Source: Tropicibacter naphthalenivorans (GTDB lineage Bacteria; Pseudomonadota; Alphaproteobacteria; Rhodobacterales; Rhodobacteraceae). From it: a stretch of 64,000 bases of DNA. The translations under genes and the position numbers were made by a program. The notes under the pieces are model-generated. The model saw nothing but the letters and a program-made list of their open reading frames with translations, searched no databases and was not told where the DNA came from. Each line of letters begins with the position of its first letter. The stretch's first letter is position 1. The stretch is from positions 694,560 through 758,559 of the forward strand of contig NZ_FWXX01000002.1 in NCBI RefSeq assembly GCF_900176475.1, read 5' to 3'. Shown in pieces: positions 9,401 through 16,880 of this stretch.

Positions 9401-9916
9401 AACGGCTACCTGATGTACCCCAAGGTTTTCACTGACTACGCCCAGCGGCACGAAACCTATGGGCCGGTGCGCGCCCTGCCGACACGGACGTTCTTTTACG
9501 GGATGGAAGCGGGCGAAGAGATCACCGCCGAGATCGACCCCGGCAAGACGCTGGAAATCCGCCTACAAGCGGTGGGCGAGACGCAGGACGACGGCGAAGT
9601 GCGCGTGTTCTTCGAGCTCAACGGCCAGCCGCGCACCATCCGCGTGCCCGACCGCAAGGCCAAGAGCTCCTCTGCCGCCCGTCCCAAGGCCGAGCTGGGC
9701 AACGCCAACCACATCGGCGCGCCGATGCCGGGTGTGGTGGCCTCTATCGCGGTCAAGGCCGGTGACACCGTCAAGACCGGCGATCTGCTGCTGACCATTG
9801 AAGCCATGAAGATGGAAACCGGGATTCACGCCGAACGCGACGCCACCATCAAGGCCGTGCATGTGCAGGCCGGTGGCCAGATCGACGCCAAGGACCTGCT
9901 GATCGAGCTGGAATAA
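6473..9916 (+). CDS. pyc: Pyruvate carboxylase
   Basis: A single-chain anaplerotic enzyme of 1147 residues (the normal length), making oxaloacetate from pyruvate, bicarbonate and ATP. Domains in order: biotin carboxylase (about 1-450, with the GGGGRGMR ATP loop and EVNPRVQVEHTVTEE), carboxyltransferase TIM barrel (about 535-810, beginning DTTMRDGHQS), the PYC/allosteric linker region, and a biotinyl domain with AMKMET whose biotin-accepting Lys is residue 1113. The ATG at 6473 follows AGAGGACG; an upstream in-frame codon at 6449 is less likely. It stands alone between the lactate-type dehydrogenase and a strong terminator. The TTTGCAAA pair upstream suggests control by short-chain acyl-CoA status. 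Confidence 0.98.
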   Translation: MPEFQKILIANRGEIAIRIMRAANEMGKKTVAVYAEEDKLGLHRFKADEAYRIGEGLGPVQAYLSIEEIIRVAKESGADAIHPGYGLLSENPDFVDACAENGITFIGPKAETMRALGDKASARKVAIAAGVPVIPATEVLGDDFDAITAEAADIGYPLMLKASWGGGGRGMRPITKPEELKEKVLEGRREAEAAFGNGEGYLEKMITRARHVEVQILGDKMGQIYHLYERDCSVQRRNQKVVERAPAPYLSEAQREEICELGRKICAHVNYECAGTVEFLMDMETGKFYFIEVNPRVQVEHTVTEEVTGIDIVQAQILIAEGKSLAEATGRASQYDVKLNGHALQTRITTEDPTNNFIPDYGRITAYRSATGMGIRLDGGTAYAGGVITRYYDSLLVKVTAKAPTPEKAIARMDRALREFRIRGVTTNIEFVINLLKHPTFLTNQYTTKFIDTTPELFDFKKRRDRGTKVLTYIADITVNGHPEVAGRPKPAADLKPARAPRVPTEAPTAGTRTLLEDKGPQAVADWMLNESKLLITDTTMRDGHQSLLATRMRSADMIAVAPAYAHKLPELFSVECWGGATFDVAYRFLQECPWQRLRDLRTRMPNLMTQMLLRGANGVGYTNYPDNVVQFFVKQAAETGVDVFRVFDSLNWVENMRVAMDAVLDNNKVLEGTICYTGDILDPDRAKYDLKYYVAMGQELKAAGAHILGLKDMAGLLKAPAAGPLVKALKEEVGLPVHFHTHDTSGAAISTIVAAAAAGVDAVDCAMDALSGNTSQPTLGSVVEAFRHTDRDTGLDMSAIREISNYWEAVRGQYAAFESSMQAPASEVYLHEMPGGQFTNLKAQARSLGLEERWHEVAQTYADVNQMFGDIVKVTPSSKVVGDMALMMVSQGLTRDQVEDPKTDLSFPDSVIDMMKGSLGQPPGGWPKAIQKKILKDDKPFTERPGLRAAPVDIEDKRTEVSQILDGAAIDDEDLNGYLMYPKVFTDYAQRHETYGPVRALPTRTFFYGMEAGEEITAEIDPGKTLEIRLQAVGETQDDGEVRVFFELNGQPRTIRVPDRKAKSSSAARPKAELGNANHIGAPMPGVVASIAVKAGDTVKTGDLLLTIEAMKMETGIHAERDATIKAVHVQAGGQIDAKDLLIELE

Positions 9917-9937
9917 CCCCTACTCATCGCGCGATTG

Positions 9938-9967
9938 GGCCGCTCCCTGCCGGGGGGCGGCCTTTTT
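9938..9967 (+). terminator. Rho-independent terminator after pyc
   Basis: GGCCGC (9938-9943) pairs with GCGGCC (9957-9962) across a 13-base loop and is followed directly by TTTTT. It begins 22 bases past the pyc stop codon. Confidence 0.85.
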
Positions 9968-10074
9968 CGTTTCCGCAGTTTTCTCGTGAAAAATCCGATG
10001 CCTGCGCGGCATGTGGTGGACGCGACGCCCCCGGCTGGCTAACGTCGAGGACAATGTATCCATAGGGGGACTGA

Positions 10075-10593
10075 TTGTTGATACGCGGCGCTGCCTTGGC
10101 CCTGTTGATCTGCTGCGGCAGCCTGCCTGCGCGCGCCGAAGTCCCCGTGATCCACGTGCAAAGCAGCGATTACGCCATGGCAAAGGCGTTCGGCCAAGCC
10201 CGCGCAACCCTGAACGACGCCCTCGGCGCGATGGAAAAGCGGCACGGGCGCTTTTCGCCGTCCTTTGCTCTGAAAGTCGCCCTGCCCGTCCCCGCCCCCG
10301 AGCGGATCGAAATGATCTGGGTCGATACCATCCGCCGCGACGGCAAAGGATTTGTCGCGCAACTGGCGGGCCACCCGGCGCATATGCCCGATAAACGCAT
10401 CCGCGATCTGGTGCGCTTTTCCCACTCGCAAATCGCCGATTGGGCCGTCCAGGCGGTCGATGGCCGCTACTACGGCTATTACACCACCCGCGTGCTGCTA
10501 AATGGCGCCAAAGGCCCGCTGGCCGAGGAAATCCGCGCTCTTCTGGTGCCCAATCCTCTCCCGCCCGAGTGGCGTTTCAACCCCAGCGAGTAG
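10075..10593 (+). CDS. Secreted DUF2314 (YegJ-like) protein
   Basis: A 172-residue protein starting with a signal peptide (LIRGAALALLICCGSLPARA, cleavage probably before EVP), so periplasmic. The body matches the DUF2314 pattern: MAKAFGQARATLNDAL, a hydrophobic strand with IEMIWVDTIRRDG, FVAQLAGHP and a final DGRYYGYYTTRVLL. The start is a TTG at 10075 or the adjacent TTG at 10078, preceded by AGGGGGA; no ATG is in frame before the signal peptide. The biochemical role of the family is unknown. It is alone between the pyc terminator and the LuxR gene. Confidence 0.8.
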   Translation: MLIRGAALALLICCGSLPARAEVPVIHVQSSDYAMAKAFGQARATLNDALGAMEKRHGRFSPSFALKVALPVPAPERIEMIWVDTIRRDGKGFVAQLAGHPAHMPDKRIRDLVRFSHSQIADWAVQAVDGRYYGYYTTRVLLNGAKGPLAEEIRALLVPNPLPPEWRFNPSE

Positions 10594-10671
10594 CACCCCC
10601 AACAGCGCCCGTGACGCGGGGGCAGGTATTCCTGACTGGCCTCCAACCGCCCCACAGCGCACCATCGGGGC

Positions 10672-11436
10672 ATGAAACAGGTAGACGGTACGCCGCCCAT
10701 CGGCGCAGAGGCTTTTTTCCCGCAAACGCTTTGCACCTATTTGCAAGCGCTGAGCGCGGCCACCACCAGCGATGCGGTCTGGGCCGGACTGGTGACGCTG
10801 GCCAAGGCGCTGCGACTGGAGCTGGTGGATTACGTCCATTCTGCCGATGAGCACGGCGCGCATATCCGCAGCACCCTGCCCGCCCGCAGAGAGGCGCCCT
10901 TTGTCCGGCCAACCACGCTGGGCCCGCGCCTTGTGGGCACCGCCTATGGCGACAACACCGGGCTGCGACAGCTGAACGCCGGGCTGCTGATTCCGCTGAC
11001 CAGCGACACGCCCGATCAAACGGCGATGATCGTCTTTGGCAGCGCCGCCCCCCGTGCCACCTTTGAACACCTGATTGAAACCCAGGCACACACCCTGCAC
11101 GTGGCCGCCATGGCCGCCCACACGCGCTATGGCCAGCTGCACAACGCCGAATTCGTGACCCGCGCCGGGCTGACGCCCAAGCAAAAGGAACTGCTGCGCT
11201 ACGTCGGCCTTGGCTACATGGACAAACAGATCGCCCACAGCTTGGGCATTTCCTTTTCCGCCGTGCGCCAGCGGCTGGCCATGGTACAGCAAAAAACCGG
11301 CGCGCAGAATCGTTCCGAACTGGCCGCCATGGCCACAAAGGCGGGTCTGGTGGGCAATCCGCTGGCCAAAACCCCCTGCCCCGAAGGCGACACGGACCAC
11401 CCCGTCGCCGCGATCCAGACCCACGCTGCAGAGTAG
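10672..11436 (+). CDS. LuxR-family transcriptional regulator (solo)
   Basis: A 254-residue regulator. The N-terminal 150 residues have the size and layout of an autoinducer-binding domain. The C-terminal LuxR helix-turn-helix spans about 165-230 (LTPKQKELLRYVGLGYMDKQIAHSLGI, then AVRQRLAMVQQKTGAQNRSEL), followed by a short polar tail. The Trp/Tyr/Asp set that binds acyl-homoserine lactone in classical LuxR proteins is not evident, so the ligand may differ or be absent. No LuxI-type synthase is in the window, making it a solo. It lies 78 bases after the DUF2314 gene and before the tRNA-Gly pair. Confidence 0.85.
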   Translation: MKQVDGTPPIGAEAFFPQTLCTYLQALSAATTSDAVWAGLVTLAKALRLELVDYVHSADEHGAHIRSTLPARREAPFVRPTTLGPRLVGTAYGDNTGLRQLNAGLLIPLTSDTPDQTAMIVFGSAAPRATFEHLIETQAHTLHVAAMAAHTRYGQLHNAEFVTRAGLTPKQKELLRYVGLGYMDKQIAHSLGISFSAVRQRLAMVQQKTGAQNRSELAAMATKAGLVGNPLAKTPCPEGDTDHPVAAIQTHAAE

Positions 11437-11497
11437 CCCTAAAAACCCTTTAATTTCAGTAATTTGAAAAAAGTCGAAAAAAGGCGCAATTTTCCTC

Positions 11498-11526
11498 TTG
11501 CGCCCCCCGGCACTGGGCGGTAAATC
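11498..11526 (+). promoter_or_regulatory. Candidate promoter for the tRNA-Gly pair
   Basis: TTGCGC at 11498-11503 and TAAATC at 11521-11526 are separated by exactly 17 bases and end 19 bases before the first tRNA, which suits a stable-RNA promoter. TTGCGC also forms the right arm of a GGCGCAA-N8-TTGCGCC hairpin, so the signal could be structural instead. Confidence 0.45.
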
Positions 11527-11545
11527 CCCGCTCACCAACTGGTAA

Positions 11546-11620
11546 GCGGGCGTAGCTCAGGGGTAGAGCATAACCTTGCCAAGGTTAGGGTCGGGCGTTC
11601 GAATCGCCTCGCCCGCTCCA
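11546..11620 (+). tRNA. tRNA-Gly(GCC), copy 1
   Basis: A 75-base tRNA with encoded CCA. The acceptor stem GCGGGCG pairs with CGCCCGC, the D arm contains AGCTCAGGGGTAGAGC, the T arm has GTTCGAATC, and the anticodon GCC is at 11578-11580. It reads glycine codons GGC and GGU. An identical copy follows 71 bases later. Confidence 0.97.
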
Positions 11621-11691
11621 GATGGTCAGCTTCGGCGCGGCGCCTATACCCAAAGGCAAGCAACCGCTCCAAAGCAAGAAGAAAATGGTTT

Positions 11692-11766
11692 GCGGGCGTA
11701 GCTCAGGGGTAGAGCATAACCTTGCCAAGGTTAGGGTCGGGCGTTCGAATCGCCTCGCCCGCTCCA
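11692..11766 (+). tRNA. tRNA-Gly(GCC), copy 2
   Basis: Identical in all 75 bases to the tRNA at 11546, with anticodon GCC at 11724-11726. It is probably cotranscribed with the first copy. The flanks AGAAGAAAATGG (before) and CCATTTTCTCTTCT (after, using the CCA end) are nearly inverted repeats and could form a clamp around the second tRNA in the precursor. Confidence 0.97.
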
Positions 11767-11771
11767 TTTTC

Positions 11772-11794
11772 TCTTCTTCTCTTTTCAAATATCC
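11772..11794 (-). repeat. GGATATTTGAAAAGAGAAGAAG box, copy c
   Basis: On the minus strand this reads GGATATTTGAAAAGAGAAGAAG, matching the boxes at 1544, 1586-1610 and 54141 with a base or two of difference. It lies directly after the second tRNA-Gly and before hisB, and lacks an obvious GC hairpin partner. Confidence 0.55.
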
Positions 11795-11888
11795 AAAATC
11801 GCAGCCTTCAAACGGGCACCACGTATGTGGGCTTGAGACCCTCCCCCGCTCGCGCTTATAAGGCGCCAAGCAAATCAGGAGACAGCCC

Positions 11889-12476
11889 ATGCGCCGCGCG
11901 TCCGTCACCCGCACCACTGCGGAAACCAAGATCGAGGTCTCGATTAACCTTGATGGCACCGGGGTTTACGACAACCAGACCGGGGTGGGCTTTTTCGACC
12001 ACATGCTGGACCAGCTGTCGCGCCACTCGTTGATCGACATGACGATCCGCGCCGAGGGCGATTACCACATCGACGATCACCACACCGTCGAGGACACCGG
12101 CATCGCCATCGGGCAAGCGCTGGTCGAGGCGCTTGGCGACAAAAAGGGCATCCGGCGCTACGGCGAATGCCACCTGCCCATGGATGACACGCAGGTGCGT
12201 GCGGCGCTGGACCTGTCGGCGCGGCCTTTCCTTGTGTGGAACGTCGATTTTCCCTCGGCCAAGATCGGCACCTTCGACACCGAACTGGTGCGCGAGTTCT
12301 TTCAGGCGATCTCGACTCACGGCGGGATCACGCTGCACATCGACCGGCTGCACGGCTTCAACAGCCACCACATCGCCGAAGCGGCGTTCAAGGCGGTGGC
12401 CCGCGCGCTGCGCATGGCGGTGGAATACGACGCCCGCGTGGCGGACAAGCTGCCGTCGACCAAGGGCGCGCTCTGA
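11889..12476 (+). CDS. hisB: Imidazoleglycerol-phosphate dehydratase
   Basis: Step seven of histidine synthesis, dehydrating imidazole-glycerol phosphate to imidazole-acetol phosphate. The 195-residue monofunctional form is complete, with the metal-binding motifs [17 protein letters not shown] and [13 protein letters not shown]. The ATG at 11889 follows AGGAGACAGCCC, a good ribosome site. It opens the cluster hisB-hisH-hisA-hisF-hisE; hisH follows 36 bases later and is probably cotranscribed. Confidence 0.97.
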   Translation: MRRASVTRTTAETKIEVSINLDGTGVYDNQTGVGFFDHMLDQLSRHSLIDMTIRAEGDYHIDDHHTVEDTGIAIGQALVEALGDKKGIRRYGECHLPMDDTQVRAALDLSARPFLVWNVDFPSAKIGTFDTELVREFFQAISTHGGITLHIDRLHGFNSHHIAEAAFKAVARALRMAVEYDARVADKLPSTKGAL

Positions 12477-12512
12477 GCCCTTTTCCCTGAGGTATAACAA
12501 AAGGTTGGCCCG

Positions 12513-13148
12513 ATGCTGACGGCGATCATCGACTACGAAAGCGGCAACTTGCACTCTGCCGAAAAGGCGTTTCAGCGCATGGCCAAAGAGGTTGGCGGCG
12601 GCGACGTGGTTGTCACCGCGGACCCCGACGTGGTCGCAAAGGCGGATCATCTTCTGCTGCCCGGCGATGGCGCGTTTCCGTCCTGTGCGGCGGCCTTGCG
12701 TGCCTCGGGCTGCTTTGACGCCATGGTCGAGGCGGTGCAGGTCAAGGGCCGTCCCTTCATGGGGATTTGCGTCGGGATGCAGCTGATGGCCCGCAAGGGG
12801 CACGAGTACGAAACCGTCGAGGGTCTCGGCTGGATCGACGGCGAAGTGCGCGAGATCAAACCGGCGGACGCGTCGCTGAAGATCCCGCATATGGGCTGGA
12901 ACGATCTGGTGATCGACACCGCCCACCCGGTGCTGGACGGCGTCGCAACCGGCGAGCACGCCTATTTCGTGCATAGCTACCAGATGGAAATGGGCGACGC
13001 GGCCCAACGCATCGCCCATGTGGATTACGGCGGCGATGTCACCGCGATTGTCGCCCGCGACAATATGATCGGCCTGCAGTTCCACCCCGAGAAAAGCGCC
13101 GACGCCGGTCTGCGGATGATCGGTAACTTCTTGAAATGGCGGCCTTAA
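12513..13148 (+). CDS. hisH: Imidazole glycerol phosphate synthase, glutaminase subunit
   Basis: A class I glutamine amidotransferase of 211 residues that supplies ammonia to HisF for the ring-forming step of histidine synthesis. The nucleophile Cys sits in GICVGMQLM (about residue 88), and the catalytic His/Glu in LQFHPEKS near the C-terminus. The start MLTAIIDYESGNLHS is typical of the family. The partner hisF is 2.5 kb downstream, separated by hisA and two non-his genes. Confidence 0.97.
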   Translation: MLTAIIDYESGNLHSAEKAFQRMAKEVGGGDVVVTADPDVVAKADHLLLPGDGAFPSCAAALRASGCFDAMVEAVQVKGRPFMGICVGMQLMARKGHEYETVEGLGWIDGEVREIKPADASLKIPHMGWNDLVIDTAHPVLDGVATGEHAYFVHSYQMEMGDAAQRIAHVDYGGDVTAIVARDNMIGLQFHPEKSADAGLRMIGNFLKWRP

Positions 13149-13157
13149 GGGGCAGTT

Positions 13158-13178
13158 GGCAGGCCTGAGTGGCCTGCC
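13158..13178. terminator. Hairpin between convergent hisH and DUF2147 gene
   Basis: GGCAGGCC (13158-13165) and GGCCTGCC (13171-13178) form a perfect 8-bp stem with a TGAGT loop, 10 bases past the hisH stop and 16 beyond the end of the converging gene. No T-run follows on either strand, so termination would need help from Rho. Confidence 0.5.
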
Positions 13179-13193
13179 GCCTTACCGCGCGCC

Positions 13194-13580
13194 TTACTTC
13201 ACCCGCGTCCAGGTCTGGCCGCTGCACAGCAGGCCACCCGCCACGCAGCCCTTTAGCTTGGCGGTGTTGCCCTTCACGTCCATCTTGCCGATGTACATCT
13301 TGTTGTTGGACGGTCGCCAGACCTTGCCCTCGTATTTGCCGCCGCCCTTGGGCACCATGTCATGGACCAGCCGCTTGCCGGTGTTGCCCGTCTTGAAGAC
13401 CGAGCCATCGGCGTTGAACGACTGGCTGATCGTGCCGCAAAAGCCGCTGCCGCAGGGCTTGATCGTCACATGGGCGTATTTGCCGTCATCGGGCTGGGTC
13501 TTCCACACGCCTTCGATGGGATCGGCCCACGCCGCCCCCGCCAGCAGCGTCAGCGCCGCGGCCATAGCAAGTTTCTTCAT
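13194..13580 (-). CDS. Secreted DUF2147 protein
   Basis: A 128-residue exported protein. The signal peptide KKLAMAAALTLLAGAAWA is followed by the DUF2147 core beginning DPIEGVWKTQPDDG, with the HVTIKPCGSGFCGTI strand, RPSNNKMYIGKM and a terminal Cys pair (GCVAGGLLCSGQTW). Four Cys residues suggest two periplasmic disulfides. The ATG at 13580 is preceded by GGGAGGAGAAG, an excellent ribosome site, so an upstream in-frame codon at 13640 is not used. It interrupts the his cluster on the opposite strand. The family is a lipocalin-like beta barrel of unknown ligand. Confidence 0.88.
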   Translation of the reverse strand: MKKLAMAAALTLLAGAAWADPIEGVWKTQPDDGKYAHVTIKPCGSGFCGTISQSFNADGSVFKTGNTGKRLVHDMVPKGGGKYEGKVWRPSNNKMYIGKMDVKGNTAKLKGCVAGGLLCSGQTWTRVK

Positions 13581-13712
13581 CTTCTCCTCCCTAAGATGCC
13601 TTACCCATGGTGACGCGAACGTCAGCTTTGGATCAAGCATGACGCGAGGTCGCCTTGATTGTAGCGTGGCGTCATACTAAAGGGCGTCAAGAGTTTGTAA
13701 GGACGGCGAAAT

Positions 13713-14435
13713 ATGATCCTCTATCCGGCAATCGACCTGAAAGACGGCAAAGCGGTGCGCCTGCTGCGCGGCGACATGGACAAGGCTACGGTCTTTAACG
13801 ACGATCCGGCGGCGCAAGCGCTGGAATTCATGGCCAGCGGCTGCGAGTGGCTGCACCTCGTCGACCTGAACGGCGCTTTCGCCGGTGAGCCGGTCAACGC
13901 CGCCGCCGTCGAGGCGATCCTCAAGCAGACCCAGACCCCGGCGCAGCTGGGCGGCGGCATCCGCGACATGGCCACCATCGAGATGTGGCTGTCCAAGGGG
14001 CTCGCCCGCGTGATCTTGGGCACCGTTGCGGTGGAAAAGCCCGAACTGGTGCGCGAAGCGGCCAAGGCCTTTCCGGGCAAGATCGCCGTGGGCATCGACG
14101 CCAAGGACGGCAAGGTTGCCACCAAAGGCTGGGCCGAGGTGACCGACGTGGACGCGGTGGAACTGGCGAAAAGCTTTGAAAACGATGGCGTTGCGGCGAT
14201 CATCTACACCGACATCAACCGCGACGGCGCAATGCAAGGCCCGAACGTGGAATACACCGCCGCCATGGCCAACGCCGTGACGATCCCGGTGATTGCCTCG
14301 GGCGGCGTGTCGTCGCTGGACGACCTCAAGGCACTGCGCGATTGCGGCGCGCCCCTGAACGGCGCGATCTCTGGCCGGGCGCTGTACGACGGCGCGCTGG
14401 ACCTGAAACAGGCGCTCGACACGCTCAAGGGCTGA
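13713..14435 (+). CDS. hisA: ProFAR isomerase
   Basis: 1-(5-phosphoribosyl)-5-[(5-phosphoribosylamino)methylideneamino]imidazole-4-carboxamide isomerase, step four of histidine synthesis. The (ba)8 barrel of 240 residues starts [21 protein letters not shown] with the N-terminal catalytic Asp in AIDLKDG, then [21 protein letters not shown] and the phosphate loop ASGGVSS. AAGGACGGCGAAAT precedes the ATG. It is separated from hisH by the opposite-strand DUF2147 gene and so needs its own promoter in 13581-13712. Confidence 0.97.
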   Translation: MILYPAIDLKDGKAVRLLRGDMDKATVFNDDPAAQALEFMASGCEWLHLVDLNGAFAGEPVNAAAVEAILKQTQTPAQLGGGIRDMATIEMWLSKGLARVILGTVAVEKPELVREAAKAFPGKIAVGIDAKDGKVATKGWAEVTDVDAVELAKSFENDGVAAIIYTDINRDGAMQGPNVEYTAAMANAVTIPVIASGGVSSLDDLKALRDCGAPLNGAISGRALYDGALDLKQALDTLKG

Positions 14436-14539
14436 TCCGAGACCGGCGCCACAGGCGCTTGAACGGAAAAGGCAAAGCGGACCTCCGCCTTGCCTGCCAT
14501 TGCTGTACTACCTAAAAATTTCGTTGGAAAATCAAACCC

Positions 14540-15601
14540 ATGCTGGACCCGAGCGTTTTCCTGCCGTTTCAATTCGGCCTTGATGTCGGGGCGGTCATCG
14601 CTCTGGTGCTGTCGGCCTTGGGCCTTGTCTGGAACAGCCGCGCCATGGCCCGCCGCAAACGCGCGGTGCAGCTGCGGGACGAGCTGCGCCACACGGTCGT
14701 CGAGACCCTGAGCGCCGCCCATCGCCGTATCCTCGACGTGCTCCAGCGCAACAGCGACACGCTTGAATCGCTCATCCAGCTCAACGCGCTGGAAACGCTG
14801 GGGGCAGAGCAAAAAATGCGCTCCGAGCAGATGCGGGCGCGTCACGCCGAGACAGAGGCGCTGTTTGCCGATGACGAGGAAATGCGCCTGCTGGCGGAGG
14901 ACGCGCACGAGCATGACACCCGGATGGAGCGCCTGGGCCGGCGGCTCTCGCAGCTCTCTAACGATGCGCTGGACGATATCCGTGCCGCCCAGCACGACAT
15001 GCGCGCCTTTGCCCCGCAGACCCAAGCCTGCTGGCGGGCGCTGCGGCTGGAGGTCACCACCTGCGCGCCCTTTATCCGGGCCATCGACGATGGCGGCGAG
15101 GGTCAGCTGTGGACCTTGCTCGACACCGAGCTCCAGGATCTGCGTCATGTCTGGGAAAACTACGAGGGCATCAACTGGTGCTTTGAAAATTTCTGCGCCG
15201 CCGCAACGGCTTGCATCGACCAGAGCGCAACCGGCGTGGACGACGTGCAAAACGCCCTGACGCGCCCCGACACCTATGTGCAAAAGGCATGCCTTGCCAT
15301 CCTCGTCAGCAAGGAATGGGAAGAGCGCCTGACCAGCGACGAAGACGAGCCCGAGATCACCGACACCGACGTTGATCAAACCCTACGGCTGGCGGCGCGC
15401 CACATGGCGCAGGACCCGGTGGGCTTTCTGTGGTATGTCGTGAAGCTGCAAAAGGCCTATTCCCAAGGCGTCGCCCGCTCGCTGGAACAGATGCCGCTGG
15501 CCTTTCACGCCGCAATCGAATCCCTCTTGGACAAGAACGAGACGCCTTTGGCCAGCGAACGTCTGGCGCGGTTGAAAGCCGCCCAGTCCAAGGCCGCCTG
15601 A
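14540..15601 (+). CDS. Membrane-anchored helical protein between hisA and hisF, function unknown
   Basis: A 353-residue protein I do not recognise. It starts with a single hydrophobic anchor (VGAVIALVLSALGLVW, about residues 16-31), then a basic stop-transfer (RRKRAVQLRDELR). The rest is predicted mostly helical and charged, with a probable coiled coil around residues 40-125 (ETLGAEQKMRSEQMRARHAET). Tryptophan and cysteine are scattered and there are no repeats. The ATG at 14540 lacks a clear ribosome site. Gap to hisA is 104 bases and to hisF 105, so it may have its own promoter. Its location inside the his cluster does not by itself imply a role in histidine synthesis; topology suggests a large cytoplasmic domain. 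Confidence 0.8.
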   Translation: MLDPSVFLPFQFGLDVGAVIALVLSALGLVWNSRAMARRKRAVQLRDELRHTVVETLSAAHRRILDVLQRNSDTLESLIQLNALETLGAEQKMRSEQMRARHAETEALFADDEEMRLLAEDAHEHDTRMERLGRRLSQLSNDALDDIRAAQHDMRAFAPQTQACWRALRLEVTTCAPFIRAIDDGGEGQLWTLLDTELQDLRHVWENYEGINWCFENFCAAATACIDQSATGVDDVQNALTRPDTYVQKACLAILVSKEWEERLTSDEDEPEITDTDVDQTLRLAARHMAQDPVGFLWYVVKLQKAYSQGVARSLEQMPLAFHAAIESLLDKNETPLASERLARLKAAQSKAA

Positions 15602-15706
15602 GCCTGTCCGCACTGTTACCCGCAAGCCACCGTCACCGGGCGCGCGCAGGCCCGAGCCGCGCTCTGCCCCTTCCCCAACGCACAGAATCGCGATACCGGG
15701 AGACCT

Positions 15707-16465
15707 ATGCTCAAGACACGTATCATCCCCTGCCTCGATGTGGCCGACGGCCGCGTGGTCAAAGGCGTGAACTTCGTCGATCTGATCGACGCGGGCGATC
15801 CCGTGGACGCGGCGCGCGCCTATGACGCCGCAGGTGCCGACGAGATATGTTTCCTCGACATTCACGCCACGCATGAAAACCGCGGGACCATGTACGACAT
15901 GGTGACCCGCACGGCGGAACAGTGCTTTATCCCCCTGACCGTGGGCGGCGGTGTCCGCACGGTGGCCGATGTGCGCGCCCTCCTGCTCGCGGGTGCGGAC
16001 AAGGTCTCTTTCAACTCGGCAGCGGTGGCGAACCCCGACGTGGTGGCCGAGGCCGCCGACCAGTTCGGCAGCCAGTGCATCGTCTGCGCCATCGACGCCA
16101 AGACCGTCTCGCCCGGCAAGTGGGAGCTGTTCACCCACGGCGGGCGCAAGCCCACGGGCATCGACGCGGTGGAATTCGCCAGCATGATCGCGGAAAAGGG
16201 CGCGGGGGAAATCCTGCTGACCTCGATGGACCGCGACGGCACCAAGGCGGGCTTCAACCTGCCCATGACCCGCGCCATCGCCGATGCGGTGGACATCCCG
16301 GTGATCGCCTCTGGCGGCGTCGGCACGCTGGACCACCTCGTCGAAGGCGTCACCGAAGGGCATGCCTCCGCCGTGCTCGCGGCCTCGATCTTTCACTTTG
16401 GCACCTACACGATCCAAGAGGCCAAGGAACACATGGCCGCCGCAGGCGTCCCCGTCCGGCTGTGA
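15707..16465 (+). CDS. hisF: Imidazole glycerol phosphate synthase, cyclase subunit
   Basis: The (ba)8-barrel partner of HisH, using ammonia from glutamine to form imidazole-glycerol phosphate and AICAR. The 252 residues start [23 protein letters not shown], with the catalytic Asp in CLDV (Asp11) and the second in [11 protein letters not shown], plus the phosphate loops VGGGVRT and ASGGVGT. The ATG at 15707 follows CGGGAGACCT. Its stop codon overlaps a possible GTG start of the next gene (GTGA at 16462-16465), suggesting translational coupling. Confidence 0.98.
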   Translation: MLKTRIIPCLDVADGRVVKGVNFVDLIDAGDPVDAARAYDAAGADEICFLDIHATHENRGTMYDMVTRTAEQCFIPLTVGGGVRTVADVRALLLAGADKVSFNSAAVANPDVVAEAADQFGSQCIVCAIDAKTVSPGKWELFTHGGRKPTGIDAVEFASMIAEKGAGEILLTSMDRDGTKAGFNLPMTRAIADAVDIPVIASGGVGTLDHLVEGVTEGHASAVLAASIFHFGTYTIQEAKEHMAAAGVPVRL

Positions 16466-16482
16466 GGAGCGACGGGGCAGAC

Positions 16483-16869
16483 GTGACCGTCCAAGAGGGC
16501 GAGGTCGAACAGACGCAGTGCAACTGCTGCGGCAAGCCGACCACGGTTGTGACCGGCTACCTGACCTCGGGCGATTACTCCGCCGGGTGGTACACCGTGG
16601 GCGTGACGCTGGACGCGCCGGGGCACCTGCCCCTGCTGCGGCTTTACATCGGCGACTGGTCCGAAGGCGCCGGGCCCGATGAACGCTGGGGCTTTCGCAT
16701 CGGCATCGACGGCGACGGGCCGCAGCTGGTCGACTGGAGCGCCGAAGACCGCAGCGAAGCCGCCCCCGTCTTTACCCCGCTGGACCGCGCGCAGGTGCTG
16801 GGCACCCCGATGGAACGGCAGATTTTCACGCTGGTCGAGCGTATCCTGACGCAAGACAGCCGCCTTTAA
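16483..16869 (+). CDS. Small protein with CxCC motif between hisF and hisE, function unknown
   Basis: A 128-residue protein in the gap between hisF and hisE. The start is a GTG at 16483 or at 16462, the latter overlapping the hisF stop as GTGA; the GAGGAG at 16464-16469 fits 16483 only with long spacing. An N-terminal QCNCCGKPTT motif resembles half of a zinc ribbon. The remainder reads like a compact beta domain (YSAGWYTVGVTLDAP, LRLYIGDWSEG, WGFRIGIDGDGPQLVDW) with a C-terminal helix (MERQIFTLVERIL). hisE begins 11 bases after its stop, so it is in the his transcript. I know no named domain; cysteine-mediated metal binding is only an inference. Confidence 0.75.
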   Translation: MTVQEGEVEQTQCNCCGKPTTVVTGYLTSGDYSAGWYTVGVTLDAPGHLPLLRLYIGDWSEGAGPDERWGFRIGIDGDGPQLVDWSAEDRSEAAPVFTPLDRAQVLGTPMERQIFTLVERILTQDSRL

Positions 16870-16880
16870 GGACCACAGGG

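Noticed and set aside
6374-9451. Open frame of 1025 codons on the minus strand opposite pyruvate carboxylase
   Set aside because: It is the antisense shadow of a fully recognised gene; long antisense frames are expected in GC-rich DNA with this codon use.
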